Numbered from the stretch's first letter, positions 1 to 12,529 are shown. The stretch is DNA of 64,000 nucleotides from Cladopsammia gracilis (GCA_022457155.1 JAJGOT010000477.1:404001-468000); one strand, 5' to 3'. Numbers and translations: made by a program. The notes: generated from the letters alone by a model not told the origin.

Positions 1-768
1 ATTTTCTATAGGAAACCATAGTTTTTTGACTGAGTCCTTGATATTGTAGTTTTAGCGCTTTTCTATATATTTCAAAAACCGCGAGATAGATTTTTTTAAA
101 ACTTTTTTAGTCGTTTCTTTATAATATGAACAAGATTGTTTCGAAGTTTCATCTTGATTGAAACATTGCAACATGGTCAAATAAAATAATAAAGTTCACC
201 CAAAACGCGATTGAGATTTTGTGCTTTGATTGCACGGTTGAAGGCGCACAGAGACGCTTTAATTAATTCAGGTGAAGCGCAACGCATTTCTGCGTGACCA
301 TCATGTTTTGCGGAGTAACGTTAGTGGCTGTGTTCCACGTTATTTTTATCATTCCCACGAATTTCAGTGGGACGTTTAAAAGCAGGTTTTTTATTCGCAT
401 TTGACTCTCTCGACATTTTGAATTGTAGAGAAAAGAAAGAAGTCATTGCGATTTGCATAATTCTCAACACGCCGAAATGCGTTACACTTCACCTGAATTA
501 ATTAAAGCGTCTTTGCGACGTGCGCCTTCAACCGTGCAATCAAAGCACAAAGTCTCAATCACATTTTAGGTGAACTTTATTATTTTATTTGACCATGTTG
601 CAATGTTTCAATCAAGATGAAACTTTGAGACAATGTTGTTCATATTATAAAGAAATGACCATAAAAGTTTTAAAAAAATCTATCTCGCGGTTTTTGAAAT
701 ATGTAGAAAAGTGCTAAAACTACAATATCAAGGACTCAGTCAAAAAACTGTGGTTTCCTACAGAAAAT
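1..768. repeat. Long foldback (palindromic) element, left edge cut by the window
   Basis: Bases 1-290 are an imperfect reverse complement of about 478-768, so the two arms fold on a centre near base 384. Base 1 pairs with base 768, so the element probably starts before the window. There are a few substitutions and short indels between arms, and the loop holds no coding potential. Structure alone suggests a foldback/MITE-like non-autonomous DNA transposon; the superfamily is not identifiable because the ends are not visible. Confidence 0.8.
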
Positions 769-3571
769 CGTATCTTCAAAACTAAAACGAGAAACGCTTT
801 CAAACTTTCACAGTTTCATCTCATACACTAAACACGCATTTTGGCGTAAATTTGAGATTGAGAAATTAAACTTTTATAAGCTTAATTCAGGAGTTTGTAG
901 ATGTGCTCATACACATGCAAAATCACAAGTTCGAAATGTTTTTCTGATTTACTCAAAATCGGCTTGGCAAAATCGTCTAATTTTTAGATATTTTGTTTGC
1001 CATATGTCATAGTTTATCGTAATAGTTTTGATTTTTCTAGATGCCATCGCAATCGCTCGGAATTTAGACTCAAGCGATTTCAATATTTCTCGTTTATCTC
1101 CGCAACTTTAAATCTGATTTTTAAAATTGTTACACTCTTATGAACTTCAAACTTTGTATAATATTTTGTGTAAGTTTCATTCTAATTCAATAAAGGAAAG
1201 TTAGTTAAACGGCCGCTCAAAAACGGTCGGTGCGGCTACACGGAAACTGGAGGGAAACACCTTAATTAGCCTCACTGGCCTCGTTTTAGAGTAAAAAATT
1301 CTTTTAAATTTTGCACACGCCAACGAGGCTAGGAAGGCTAATTAACATACATATAAAAGAATAAATAAATCGGCCGCCATTATGAAAGTGGTGTATTGTT
1401 GCAGTCCGGCGGTTCTCTGCTTTGCCATTTAGTAGTCCTCCCAGTGGGGCGTAAGACATCGCATCCATAACACTGACATCATTTTTTTTTTTTTACCACT
1501 GACTCTTTTGTAGGGTCGAGATCATCTTATTCATACAGTACAGTAATGTGTATGTTATAACAAGTTGTTCCAGTTTACGAAATGTACTCAATGCACTCTA
1601 TTTTGTAACTGCCTCTAGTATAAATATGGCACTTAAATCGATATCCTGTACTTGTGGGAAATCAACACACAATATCGCAGAGAGTTATGTTAATCATGAT
1701 TTTTTTTATTTATCTAGCTGTTTGAAGTAATCCAGAATTGACATACACTGCTGTGTGACGATACTCTTCAGGGTGTTCTATGTTGTATTTCATTGGTTGG
1801 CGAAACAACCACGAGGACAGCTGCTTTGAATATAATGAGGTGCAAAAACTGTGAAAATATTTCGAGGCTAAAAACTTGTAATGTTTTTTTTTTTCTTTTT
1901 CTTTTCTTTTCTTTTCTTTTTCTTTTTTCTTTTTTTTTTTTTTTGCGAAAATGGACCCTGTTCAAATGAATTAATAGGATATGTAGATTTGTCAGATTTT
2001 CACGAAACTTGGCCAGTATGGATCTTAGTGCACTAAAATGCACTAAAGCGCGTGTGGCTTTTACGGAATTCTAAATAATTTTCTCGTGGCGCGAAAGAGT
2101 AGTCTAAGAGTGTAACTCGCATAGAACAATTTTCTATTGTCCACCTTCAAAGTGGATTTACTCGGAAACCAATGGAAATATCGACAAAAGCCTCACACTT
2201 TGTTAGCCCATTAAATCTTGGTTAACATAGACAGTTCGCTAACACGGAGGCTGGTAATTCAGTGAAGCAAACACCGCCAGTTTTGCGTCTGAATGCTCGC
2301 GCGATTACCTGAATGGAAAAATAATTCATATTCGAAATCTGCAATTAATTAGCTTTACAGTGATATCTAGTTTCCTAGGATTCCGTTAAAATAGCGCGCG
2401 TGCGAAAGATTTTCCGGAATGCGCCATCGAAGGTTAACAGTATTAAACCTTAGTAAGTGAGAGCATTTTTAGGCAACGTGATTTATTCACCAACGGAGTG
2501 GCCTGATCGTGAACAAAGTCTTTTGTTCACTGGAAACGCCAAAATGCATCTTATACGCTTATCTGAGAGGCAAAATAAAAGAACAACGATTTTGATTATG
2601 CTTTTGAATTTCCAAACTCGCATCGCAAACATGTTTTTCTTTCTGCATTTTTTCATTTTACCCTTCGCTTTGTTATGAACGGACGATATTTTCGCAGGAA
2701 ACATAAAGCTCAAATAGTGTCACCAGACTCGAAGAATGGCTTCATCCATGAGGGCCCGGTTGTTCGAAAGTCGATTAACGCTAATCCCGGATTAAAAGTT
2801 GTTATAAAAGGTGACAGGCCGAGCACAAACTCATGGTCATCGCTAAAAGCATTTTAGCCCAGCTTTAGAATAAGTCTACCCCAAGTACGTGTCTGAGAGA
2901 TTTTACCATTCAGATCAAAATAAAGATATAACAGGCCTGTTGTTCTAAACGTTGTCCTTTTTTTGATCTTAGGAAGAAAGCTCTCGCTGTGATACTGACA
3001 GGAGGAATTTACTCTTTCCAGAACTGTTTAGAATATTTCCGTAGTTACGCCGTCATTTGTTTCCTATCTCTTGGCATAACAATAGAGTTTCTTTGGCTCA
3101 ATTTGAAAGAGTTGTAAGATCAGTATAGTAGCCGCTTAAGTAGGAATTATTCGCTGCTTAGGATCAGTTTATTTCTCAGTACGTGATTTAATGTGAGCGC
3201 ACGTCTGCGGTTAGCATGACTTGCGATATAGTGTTTCTTCATCACGACTAAAAGATTCTAAGATCCAAGTATATATTGGTATATAACGGTATATATTGGA
3301 ATAGTGGCATAAAAAATAAAATAAATAAATAAGTAAATAAAAAAAGTTAGCGAGGATTTAATTTCCCTGTTTAAAAATGCAAAGCTGACACTATACAGCA
3401 AATCTTAATGGCCTGATTTAATTAACGGCCAATATGTCGACTAACGAAATTAGCCTTCCTTAGGTTCAGGGTATTATGTAGGAAAATGCAATTTTTCTAA
3501 CTTCCTTCAGGATAGGCATATCCGGCTGAGGGAAGCTAATTTGGTTAGCCGAATATATTGACGTAATATAT
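769..3571. other. Non-coding stretch with low-complexity tracts
   Basis: No gene is supported here. A polypyrimidine run rich in CTTTT lies at about 1880-1945. At 1250-1345 two GC-richer segments resemble each other in inverted sense (a CCTCACTGGCCTCG-like and a CGAGGCTAGGAAGG-like sequence around AATTAGC/GCTAATT), hinting at a small decayed hairpin element. At 2750-2800 there is a GGCCCGGTTGTTCGAAAG sequence of the kind found at repeat ends. Open frames are short and have no recognisable domain. Confidence 0.5.
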
Positions 3572-3709
3572 CAACAACTCGTGCTTCGGGTTTCATCAGG
3601 GGTTCCAAACTCCGAGAAACAGATGAAAGCACGAGGGCGCTTCGGCCGAGTGCTTTTATTGTTGCGAGGAGTTTGGAACGCCTGATGAAACCCGAAGCAC
3701 GAGTTGTTG
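3572..3709. repeat. Hairpin element
   Basis: A roughly 42-base arm beginning CAACAACTCGTGCTTCGG is repeated as its reverse complement ending at 3709, around a GC-rich loop. It would form a strong stem in single strands. It is probably the centre or end of a small MITE-like repeat. No target duplication is obvious. Confidence 0.75.
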
Positions 3710-3840
3710 GTATAGCTTCTTAAACGAGTTGCCAACTATTATTGTTTGTAAACAATAGCTTTAGTTAAGCAATAGAACACATTTTCTATGAGTTTACCGG
3801 CGTTATAAACCCACGCGGGATGTTGAGAGAACACGAGAAA

Positions 3841-4566
3841 AGCTTGTAAATCACGCTCAAGCAGTTTAAGGCCTGGGTTTAAAGTGTGTTCGGAAAATAT
3901 GGTTGACACTTAATATCTTCACCGAGAAAACCTAGATCAAAATGAAATTTTCCCTGAATGTTAATCTTGATGTTTTCTTTTGCCTTAACGCAAAAGTTTG
4001 GTCACGTGACATGTCACGTGATCAAAATTTTAAAATAACGTAAATCGGCGATTTGGTAGCGAATTTTCATTGTATAGTTAAATAAATTAGCTTTTCCGAT
4101 GGAGGTTTAATATATTTAACCTTCTACGTTTGGAATGATTGTCCTCAAGTCTTTAAATTACAGTTATAAATAATTATAGGTTGAATTTTGGACTGAAAAA
4201 TGACCTTTGTCCTCATAATTTTTGTTTAGAGATTAATGGACACTCATTCCAAACGTGAAGGGCTGGGGATATTTAATCTGCATCAGAAAAGCATTTTTAT
4301 TTGATATTTTATCTTAAACCCGTCACCAATTCGTCAAATATCGGCTATTTTAAGAAAAATGGCCACGTGACATGTCACGTGACCTATGCCAAAGCTTATT
4401 ATACTTACAAATGTTAAGGACGATAATATCTTTCTATGTGCCAAATTTCGATTCAGTTCCATTCCGTTTGTAAAAGTTATTACGAATAAACCGTTTTTTC
4501 CTGTTCAAAGCCCATGACCCAGGCCTTAAACTACTTGAGCGAGCCGCAGGCGAGTGATTTACAAGC
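3841..4566. repeat. Imperfect inverted-repeat element
   Basis: The left arm from 3841 (AGCTTGTAAATCACGCTCAAG, then TTTAAGGCCTGGGT) recurs inverted at 4517-4566. Further in, the same symmetry holds for the palindromic CACGTGACATGTCACGTG blocks at about 4003 and 4363 and for the ATTCCAAACG-type blocks near 4130 and 4240. The arms are therefore long but diverged. This is most simply an old non-autonomous inverted-repeat transposon with no gene inside. Confidence 0.65.
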
Positions 4567-6057
4567 TTTACGAAAGCGTTTGGAAAGAGAGAAATTTGTT
4601 GTAGTTTTGTGCCGATCAAGTAGCTTGTTCTCATAACATTCATCATATGACCGGGAAAACCAATCAGAGCGGCTGAAAGAATGAACTTAACACGATGCCA
4701 CTGACAAAGTCACGGGTTCAACGAAAGTGATGAAAAGTTTAATTTTAGCGCTTTGAAATTTATCAGCTGAAAGAAGTAAATATATTCAATGATTCAAAAG
4801 TTCTTTGAATGGGAAATCCAGAAAATTGTGTCCGGAATCTGCCGCCGCAAACATGAATGTACGAGGAAAGTTTGGAAGTCTAAAATTTTTATGGCGTAAG
4901 TCTTATGTTGGATTCAAAGATTGCCTTCTTGTCAAGAATTTTTCAATTGGAATAAAGGTTAGTTCCAGAAACTCAGCTTCTGAAAATGTTTTCGACTTTA
5001 TCCATTTACTTTGAAGTGTACAATGAAGCCCGTACTTCTCTACATTTTAAGTTCTGAGTGAAAACTAAGCTCATTGTTTTTGAGCCTACAGTTGAGTAAT
5101 TTGTTTGATAATTCCATGCAAATAATTTGTTTAACCATAAACCTATAATTTTTGTTAGCTTCATTTTCTTCTTGCTAATTGATCATCCTTGCTTGGACAC
5201 CTAATCAGAATTTAAACTGCATCCGGTACAAAAGTATTCCATGAAAAAATCTCAAAAACAAAACACGATAAAGCGTATAAATGGAATCGGGGTAAAATAA
5301 TTATCCTAAACAACAAAGCTATAAGCTTAAGCCTTGCTTTTTAATTCCACTGTGAAAATCCGTCTTATTTAGAAGTTATCTTAGGATTTGTAGGAACATT
5401 TATAAACTTCAGTTCAGTGAATTTCAATCGAAAATTCCTCAGTTTAAAAGCCATTGTTTTCTCTTTGGGATCCATAATTTTTGAGCTTTACACTAATAGC
5501 TAAACCTTCAGTTCAATGAACTTCGCAAAGTACATATCGAGGTTGTTTTGATTGTCATTGATCGCTGCATGTAAGCTTTTCCAAGCCAATGTTAAATGAA
5601 AATATTTTCCCGTTGTTGATATCAGTTTTAAAATATTAAAGCTTAGTGTTCTTTTGTCGTTAAGCCGTTTTTTGCTTGCGTGCGTGGGAATTTTTTTTTT
5701 TATTTTGTAGGTTTGAGCAGCAACTTATCGTTTACAAGAAAAATAACTTCTCTTCTCATCTTCTAACAGACCACAATATGCAATTAAAGACACTAAACCG
5801 GCTCGAGTTGTGAAATTCTTTTTTCTCACGCTTGTGTTGATGCAGTGGAAAATTGAACTTTGTTTACTTTACAGTTTCGCTTGCGCGGTTTTCTATGAGT
5901 TTACTGGCACAATAGTTAATAGGTCTTTGACCAATCAGAACGCGCGTAGTATCTCAGTTATTTTATAAAATGTGATAAAAAATGGTTTGGTTGGAATGTA
6001 CCATTTGGTGAGTTAGCCAACTTATTACAGTTTATCAAATTCAGTTTTCTGTGCAAG
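4567..6057. other. Non-coding stretch
   Basis: No supported gene. The TTTTCTATGAGTTTAC sequence near 3783 recurs near 5890, so this stretch may be part of the same decayed repeat family as the hairpins upstream. Short open frames show no known domain. Confidence 0.4.
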
Positions 6058-6598
6058 ATGGATGAGTCAAGTTCAAGGTTTCGGATTCCCAAAACTTGTG
6101 ACGAGGAAAAGGCGTGTGTTATCAATTCTGTTCCGAAATCCACGGTTTATAAGAACAAATGGGCGATACAGATTTTTCGAGAATGGCAAGGCCAAAGAGC
6201 GAACAAGATTTGCACCATTGGGCCAGGCGGAGTGTTCAGGTGAAGACATTGGTTTGGACGTGCAAAGGTTGACTGAAAGCATTGAAAACATAAATACCAA
6301 AAATCTAAACTACTGGCTATGCAAGTTCGTTCAGGAGGTTGCAAATAAGTAGGGTGGACGATATCCTTCTCGGACGCTTTACAATATTGTCTGCGGCTTA
6401 AAACGTTTCTTGGTGGAGAAAAATGGCGAGGGCGCATTAAATCCATTGGCTGTCAGCGATAAAAGGTATCATTGAAAGAGTTAATTTGTTGTTTACAATT
6501 TAAGTTTTTGTAACTTGTGCTGTTCCTTTCTATAGGTTTGGGGCATTCCGCCGAGTTTTGGATGTTAAAGTCGTCATAAATTCTACGAATTGCGATAA
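6058..6598 (+). pseudogene. KIAA1958/QRICH1-like (Crypton-related) gene remnant, N-terminal domain
   Basis: The reading starts at an ATG at 6058 and carries the look of the N-terminal SAM-like, core-binding domain of the KIAA1958/QRICH1/ZMYM2-like group, proteins derived from Crypton tyrosine recombinases. Seen directly: NKWAIQIFREWQ early, then, after a frame change near 6240, LNYWLCKFVQEV and RYPSRTLYNIVCGLKRFL. A stop at about 6351 interrupts it. A GT donor at 6466 and AG acceptor at 6534-6535 bracket a 70-base intron that rejoins the frame into FGAFRRVLD, which fits the family order. The recombinase catalytic domain is absent; the frame ends in TGA shortly after. Family assignment is from recalled patterns. 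It is a broken 5' fragment, not an active gene. Confidence 0.6.
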
Positions 6599-6802
6599 CA
6601 TGTGAAACACTCAACTATTCTGTTACATTCTTTGAAGGAAATAAAATTTTGTTGTTTGCTTGAGATGTCATTTACTTCAAATTAATTTATTGATGTCATA
6701 TGATTTTCCGAGAACCAGTGGACATTAGGATATTGTATCCAAATCTCTAAAGATTTGGATACAATATCCAAATCTTTAAAGATTTTCATCCAGTTTTTCA
6801 TT

Positions 6803-7030
6803 GGGTATCCAAACACATGCACGTGATGTGGTATACATGTAGTGATTTGTAGTTGACTTGATGAATTATTAATGAGTTTGAGAACGTTAAATAAGTACCT
6901 GTTCACATGAAGGTGGGTATCCTAACACATGCACGTCATGTGGTCAGTATACATGTAGTGATTTGTAGTTGACTTGATGAATTATTAATGAGTTTGAGAA
7001 CGTTAAATAAGGGCCTGTTCACATGAAGGT
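6803..7030. repeat. Two-copy tandem duplication, unit about 112-116 bp
   Basis: A unit starting GGGTATCC and running through ACATGCACGT, GTAGTGATTTGTAGTTGAC and GAGAACGTTAAATAAG to GTTCACATGAAGGT occurs at 6803-6914 and again at 6915-7030. The copies differ by a few substitutions and a small insertion (TCA in TGGTCAGTATAC). Nothing coding is seen in it. Confidence 0.9.
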
Positions 7031-8171
7031 GGGGGATCCCGGGTAAGTGAGGTACCCCATCTACCCGGGGTCAAGAAAAGCTAGCCTTCACATGCAATAT
7101 TTAGAGCCCCGGGGCGCTGTTTTGGCGGACTTTGGCGGAATATTCAAACTAATTTTTCCTTTGTACAATTTGTATATCCTATTCTATTTTTATATTATGC
7201 TATCATATTTACAGTTTATTGAATTAGTTTAGTTTTATCTCCATTCGCTGTTTTAAATTTTAAATTCCTAGCCTGTATCACATATCAAATTATAACCGTT
7301 TCACAATTTGTTTACTATATAAAGTAGTAATTTCAATGTGAAAATGAGTGCTGGCGAAGGGGGATAAAACAGTGGGAAGTGAATTGAACATTGGATAGCT
7401 CCGGTAATTTTTTTCAACTTTTTAATGGAAGGGGTTTAAAGGGTGAGTAGAGTAGGCTTTCCCTGGATGAGTTGTAAAAATTACTACAACAAGTGGTGTT
7501 TTTGAAAGATGCCCAACCATCGCCTTACTGACTTGTATTACCCACACTGATAAACTAACTATGGACTATGGGCTGCTTTATAAAAAAAAAAAAAAACCTA
7601 TTGCCAAGAACTTATTTAATTATTCAAGTAACATATATTTTAAAGATACAGTAATAAGAGAAATAACTTTTACAAAGGATAATTCAAGAGGGTTTTGTCT
7701 CAAGCTAATTGAAGATTTCATAATAGCTTTCTTAAAAAAAAAAAAGAGAACAAAAGTACATTCAGGGACCGCGCAGCATATTTTCGATTAGGGGAGGGGA
7801 GGGGGGGGGGGGGTGAACAGAAAGCCGATAATAAACTTAACTAAGGTGAAAGGTCGGAAACACAAGAGTTAAGATTGAAGACCGGGCTATTTTTCAATTT
7901 AAGCAATTCTCTCTACTTACGCGACCGTCTGCACAGTACATTTACACTGTATAAAAGTTCACAAAAACAACTTTTTCTCCGTCTAGGTAATAGTAAGACT
8001 AATTTCCAAACAAAATACATCTGCTGCTTATCAGAAATTGCCTGAGAAACTGATTTGGAAATCAAAATTGCAAAAAATACGCAAACATATTTGCATAAGG
8101 CCACGCGAGTGAAGTTTAGAACTATAAAATCCAAGTCTTGTTTTGTTTACATAAAATCGCTTTTCAACCTA
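7031..8171. other. Non-coding stretch
   Basis: AT-rich DNA with homopolymer runs (A near 7583 and 7735, G near 7800-7813). No open frame with a recognisable domain is present on either strand. Confidence 0.4.
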
Positions 8172-8634
8172 AAGGCTGGTCCTCATGTAATCGTCCCGGT
8201 CGGCCCGGTCGTCCGAGTCGTTTCAAAAAGTGCACGAACGATCGGGACGATTATATGAGAACACTTCTGAGACGACCCGGGACGATCGCAAACGACCCGG
8301 ACGATCGTGGTCGCTTGGATAGGACTGTCTTCTATCCGGACGACTGGGACGATGTTAAAAATCGGGAACGATCATATGAGAACTACTCTCAGGCGACCGG
8401 GACCACTGAGGCGATCGAAGAGACCCAAATCTACCCCAGAATGCAGTATTATTGCCGTAAAAATGTTGTCGGACACAGTTTACGACTGCGCTATTGACGT
8501 TCTAGACGACCGGGACGATCATATGAGAACCCAAATCGCTTGAGTCGTCCCGATCGTCTGAGTCGTTTGCAAAAAACTTTTGAAACGACTCGGACGACCG
8601 GGACGACCGGGACGATTATATGAGAACCAGCCTT
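8172..8634. repeat. MITE-like element with GC-rich inverted ends
   Basis: The left end (AAGGCTGGTCCTCATGTAAT, then CGTCCCGGTCGGCCCGGTCG) matches the right end in inverted orientation, finishing in GAGAACCAGCCTT at 8634; the shared arm is about 55 bases. The interior repeats variants of CGACCGGGACGATC and ATATGAGAAC many times in both orientations, so the whole element is a cluster of short inverted units. Open frames running through it are a by-product of the GC-rich repeats and are not believed to be genes. Confidence 0.75.
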
Positions 8635-8796
8635 AAGAAAAAGTATGTAATGAATGAACAAACACATAAAAATGGACAACACAATCTTCTTTCGAAAAAT
8701 TTTATTTAAATCTCCATAAGTTTAAGTTTAAAAGCAAAACGCGAACCATTCATAGCCCATCAAGGCCGAGCTGTCTTCGATGAAAGAAATCAAAAC

Positions 8797-8890
8797 GACT
8801 GAATTTAAGCACGTTTATAAACAATTCTCCAAAACTAGCGAGAAGACAAAGAAAAAGTCAATCACAGATTGATATCAACATAAAGTCTGT
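8797..8890. repeat. Dispersed repeat, inverted copy at 13490-13580
   Basis: The roughly 85-base segment containing GCACGTTTATAAACAATTCT and GTCAATCACAGATTGATATC has a diverged reverse-complement copy at about 13490-13580. The flanks of the two copies do not match, so this is a dispersed repeat and not the ends of one element. Confidence 0.7.
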
Positions 8891-10044
8891 CAAATTAGCT
8901 TTGGCTCGATACCCTAAAGAGTACTGCGATAATTCTAACGGTGGTCATTTTAGATTTTAGCACCCTAAACGGTACCAATCTACAAATTAATTGTGACCCC
9001 TAAAATGTACCACGAGCACCTCCATCATTTTTATTAAGTCTAAATCTCCCCACTTCCCCGGGCGCGGATCCTCTGTTGTCAGCAATTACGTGAGAACTTT
9101 CCAAAGTGGTTTGATGAAATTTATTTCTGCGTTGACTTCGCCACTAAATGGGATTGGATGAAATAGAAATGACGCGAGGAAAGCATTTCATTTAGCAACT
9201 ACTGAAAGCTAAGAAAAGGTGAAAGAAACATCAAACCATTAAAAATAATCTAGTATGCGAGGAGAAAATAACAGAATCACCGACACAAGAAAATGTCGCA
9301 AACCTGGCATCGGCTATAAAGTGGAAGCATGACAAAGAATATGGTTGCATTGTAAGAATTTCGATTATTCGTACATTTAAATAACTAATAAACAAATGGG
9401 AAAGCATCATCTTATCCGCCATTTTGTATTTGAATACTAGTTTCTTGGCACCCTCGTGATATTGGTGCATGTATGATTCAGTGCTCATACTGAAAGATAT
9501 TCAATGTGTAAAATCCCTTAAACTGAGGCGTCTTGACTCTGCGACATGTCTCAGGCCTGGCGAGTTCCGACCTTTACAGTGATGGATAAATATAATTATA
9601 TTTAGTAAAATGTCATCTCGATCCTCGCAACATAGGAAAATAAAGTTTAGAATTTTCGGAAAAATAAAATACCCTCGCAATTTCCAAAGATAATGACCAC
9701 GCTACGATTCTCAGGAAAAAAAAAAAACAAAAAACAATACAAAACAAAACAAAAGTAAGCTTTTTTTTTTTTTTAAATGTATATATAAAAAAAGTAGTTT
9801 GCACACCCATGTATAACACAACTTAATATTTTTTTTTTACTAACATAAGTGCCAACACTAACATTAGTTCTTACATGTATCGCTAACAGTCAGCCAGATA
9901 AAAAAAAATAATAATAAAAAGTTCTCTCATTACAGATGTATACTTTGCATATGATTTTATATACCTGATACCTTAAGTTGTTTAAAAAAAAATACCATTT
10001 TTTTATGAAAGGATATTTTCGTTGTTATGGCCTTCATCAAGGAT
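8891..10044. other. Non-coding stretch
   Basis: No supported gene. The stretch holds A-rich and T-rich homopolymers (near 9718, 9760 and 9830) and short open frames without domains. Confidence 0.4.
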
Positions 10045-10672
10045 AAAGATAACGATAACAATAACTTTATTAACGTGGCTGACACTTAGCTATAAAGCTA
10101 GTTTACAGGACAGTCACGGAAAGAAAAAGAATAAAAACTTTATAAAAATATTTTAAAAAGTACAAATAAAAATGTTTAAAATGATGTAGTATATACAAAT
10201 TACAATTATAAAGCTACTAGAAATACGTGTCTCGCAGAACCTCGCGAAGCTCGGGGGAGGATGCACCGCAAAATTTTAGCGATGTGGGAGAGATGGAATT
10301 TCTGATTTGACTGGAGGGGTTGGGTTGCATGCCGGCATTGCCCTGAAATTTAAAGTTGAGACATTCTTGTTCCCAGTCGTTTAAAGTGTGGTGATTTGAG
10401 CTAGATTTCTTTAAGCTATAAAACTTATATACAGAGGAAACTAACTTAACGAAGAGAAGGTACTATAAATCTGCAAGGTCGAGCTCCTTAAGCCTACATT
10501 TGAAACTGCGGTTGGTATCGATATTTCTCACGTAATTTGGAATAGTGTTCCACAGTCGGGCAGATAGCTTATGTTCGCTATAAATACATATATAATAGGT
10601 TTGCCAAGAATAATTACCTGATTTAACAGATAATTCATATAAACTCTTATTCTTAAGCCATCGTAACTTGAT
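10045..10672 (-). pseudogene. 5'-truncated LINE tail (reverse transcriptase C-terminus and 3' UTR)
   Basis: On the minus strand a frame ending at 10463 contains ARLWNTIPNYVRN followed by a basic, leucine-rich tail, the standard ending of a LINE (non-LTR retrotransposon) polyprotein after the reverse transcriptase. About 400 bases of untranslated sequence follow, ending near 10045 in an AATAAAGTTATTG-type tail with GTTATC repeats. The catalytic reverse transcriptase domain is missing. The upstream end abuts a hairpin element at 10673, which probably landed in the LINE or replaced its 5' part. The clade is not resolvable from this fragment. Confidence 0.6.
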
Positions 10673-10932
10673 AAGAAATAAAACACAAACAGCGGTGATA
10701 AACATGGTAAACCAACGCACTTTTTTTTTTTTTGATAAACTTGACGTTTCATATGGTAAGCGGCATACATTTTTAAATTAAAGTAACCGTTACAGTGATC
10801 TAAACAGTTTTCAATCATTGTAACGGTTACTTTTGAAAATGTATGTCGCTTAGCATACGAAACGTCAAGTTTATTATAAAAATGCGTTGCCTTTACCATG
10901 TTTATCACCACTGTTTGTGTTTTATTTCTTAA
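10673..10932. repeat. Hairpin MITE-like element beside the LINE tail
   Basis: Two arms of about 125 bases (10673-10796 and 10808-10932) are near reverse complements; shared blocks include AAGAAATAAAACACAAAC, GATAAACATGG, AACTTGACGTTTC and GTAACCGTTAC. An 11-base T run in the left arm is a difference between them. The short loop makes this a near-perfect cruciform former. Confidence 0.8.
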
Positions 10933-11162
10933 CAGATAATTGTCAGTGATTGTCGTTAATTGTATATTCTTGTCAAGCTTATCAACTAACTGTCATATCG
11001 TAAGTATTTAAACACGAAAGACAACGAAATAACAGAAATCCAAATTCTTCCGCAACAGGCACAGTTGATTAACCCAGGCCAGTTTAACTCCCATGAGTGC
11101 CAAACATCAAAATAAGAAAAATTCCAAATTTCATTTTGCAAAATGTTGAAAAAAACGAATGC

Positions 11163-11330
11163 ATGGTACCATGCAAAAGTACAGCTGAAGAGGTTTCATT
11201 TGATTGGTCACACCATAGGATTTCATCTACAGACTCAAAGTTAGAACAAATGGTACCATGCAAAAGTACTGCAGAAGAGGTTTCATTTGAATCTTCTCAC
11301 CATAGGGATTCGTCAACAGACTCAAAAGTT
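11163..11330. repeat. Two-copy tandem repeat of about 87 bp
   Basis: A unit beginning ATGGTACCATGCAAAAGTAC and ending around CAGACTCAAAGTTA occurs at 11163-11249 and, slightly shorter and diverged, at 11250-11330. The unit can be read through in one frame, but there is no evidence that it is translated. Confidence 0.8.
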
Positions 11331-11609
11331 TATAGAAGTACACTGCATGTCTCCATAACTGACTCTGCGCGAATGATATTGAATTAGGGTTAAAAGACTC
11401 GAGGGTTTCTTCGTGATCTCCACACAACTAGCCATGGTGCACAACGGGAAGGAAGTTGATATTTTGGGGAATAAGATCTACACCACTTATGCGCAGCTAA
11501 AAAACTCAAAACGTATAATGCTGTGGTTGTTTACAAAAATGTGAAAAAAAAAATACAAACAAATGTCATACAGTATGTAAAATGACCTTTTTACTTGCAT
11601 TTCGTGCGC
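11331..11609. other. Non-coding stretch
   Basis: No gene supported. AT-rich DNA up to the microsatellite tail of the LINE that begins near 11610. Confidence 0.4.
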
Positions 11610-11613
11610 TGGC

Positions 11614-11645
<32 letters not shown>

Positions 11646-12526
11646 CTTTTTGTTAAGGCAGGTTGATATGTGGCAACCTAAAGGCTGGTGGGGACCTGCC
11701 AGAAACTTAATACTTAAATTACAAAATTAAACAAAAAATAAAAGTAATTAATGAAAATATTAAATCTAAATACTTAAGTTACAAAAATATACTAAAAAGT
11801 AAAAATACAGAAAATCCGTTTGTTTTGAAGTTATCTGACAGACTTCTTTTTCAAATTGGATTTGATCTAGTATCCTTGAGGCCTGTCTGAGATTTATTTT
11901 AAAAAGTTGCTGAGAGGAAGAATCCCTGATGGCTTTAGGTATTAAATTCCAAGCTATTGGACCTCTGTACCTTACACTATTTCTGCCAAGGTTACAGTTG
12001 TACCGTACATGCGAAAAGTCATTAATACGCCTTAAGTTATAATTATTGCCGGTGTTGAATGTTTCAAATAAGGCTGTGAGATGGTCAGGTAAACTATTGT
12101 GGAAAACTTAATACATTATGGAAGCGAGCCTACGCTTGTAAATATAGCCTAAGGATTTCCATTTAACAAGATCAAGAACATCAGAGTCAGGAGTTTCGCT
12201 AGGTAGTTTGTAGATTATTTTGGCAGCTTTTAAGTGTAAATGTTCCAATACTTTAAATGTAGATGGAGAACAGGATCCCCAAATAGCGATGCAATAAGTG
12301 ATGCTTGGGACGATCCCTTTGAAGTATATTTCCTCTTGTACACTTGAGGGTAGGCCTTTAAACCTTTTCAGGAATTTTAACTTTCCTCCGAACTTAATAT
12401 GTAGTGCTTTCACTTGTGGTTTCCAGCTCAGTTTATAGTCTATTTCAACACCTAAGCAAGTGGATTTAGTGTTAAAGTAAATGCAAGAATCTCCAAACAT
12501 TAGAGGTCTCATTGGGCCAACAAATG
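11610..12526 (-). pseudogene. 5'-truncated LINE: reverse transcriptase C-terminal part and 3' tail
   Basis: The minus-strand frame from 12512 shows the region just after the LINE reverse transcriptase catalytic core: CLGVEIDYKLSWKPQVKAL, then ITYCIAIWGSCS and LKAAKIIYKLP. After one in-frame stop near 12110 the reading resumes with FHNSLPDH, further on with RYNCNLGRNSVRYRGP and AWNLIPKAIR, the usual LINE ending. The 3' UTR ends at about 11650 in a (CATA/TATG)n microsatellite, which serves as the tail in some LINE families. The FADD-type catalytic core is absent because the copy is 5'-truncated near 12526. It is a dead insertion. Confidence 0.8.
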
Positions 12527-12529
12527 CAT

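Noticed and set aside
8138..8543. Overlapping plus-strand open frames rich in Arg, Asp and Thr
   Set aside because: Products of the GC-rich CGACCGGGACGATC repeats of the inverted-repeat element; the composition is repeat-driven and there is no domain.
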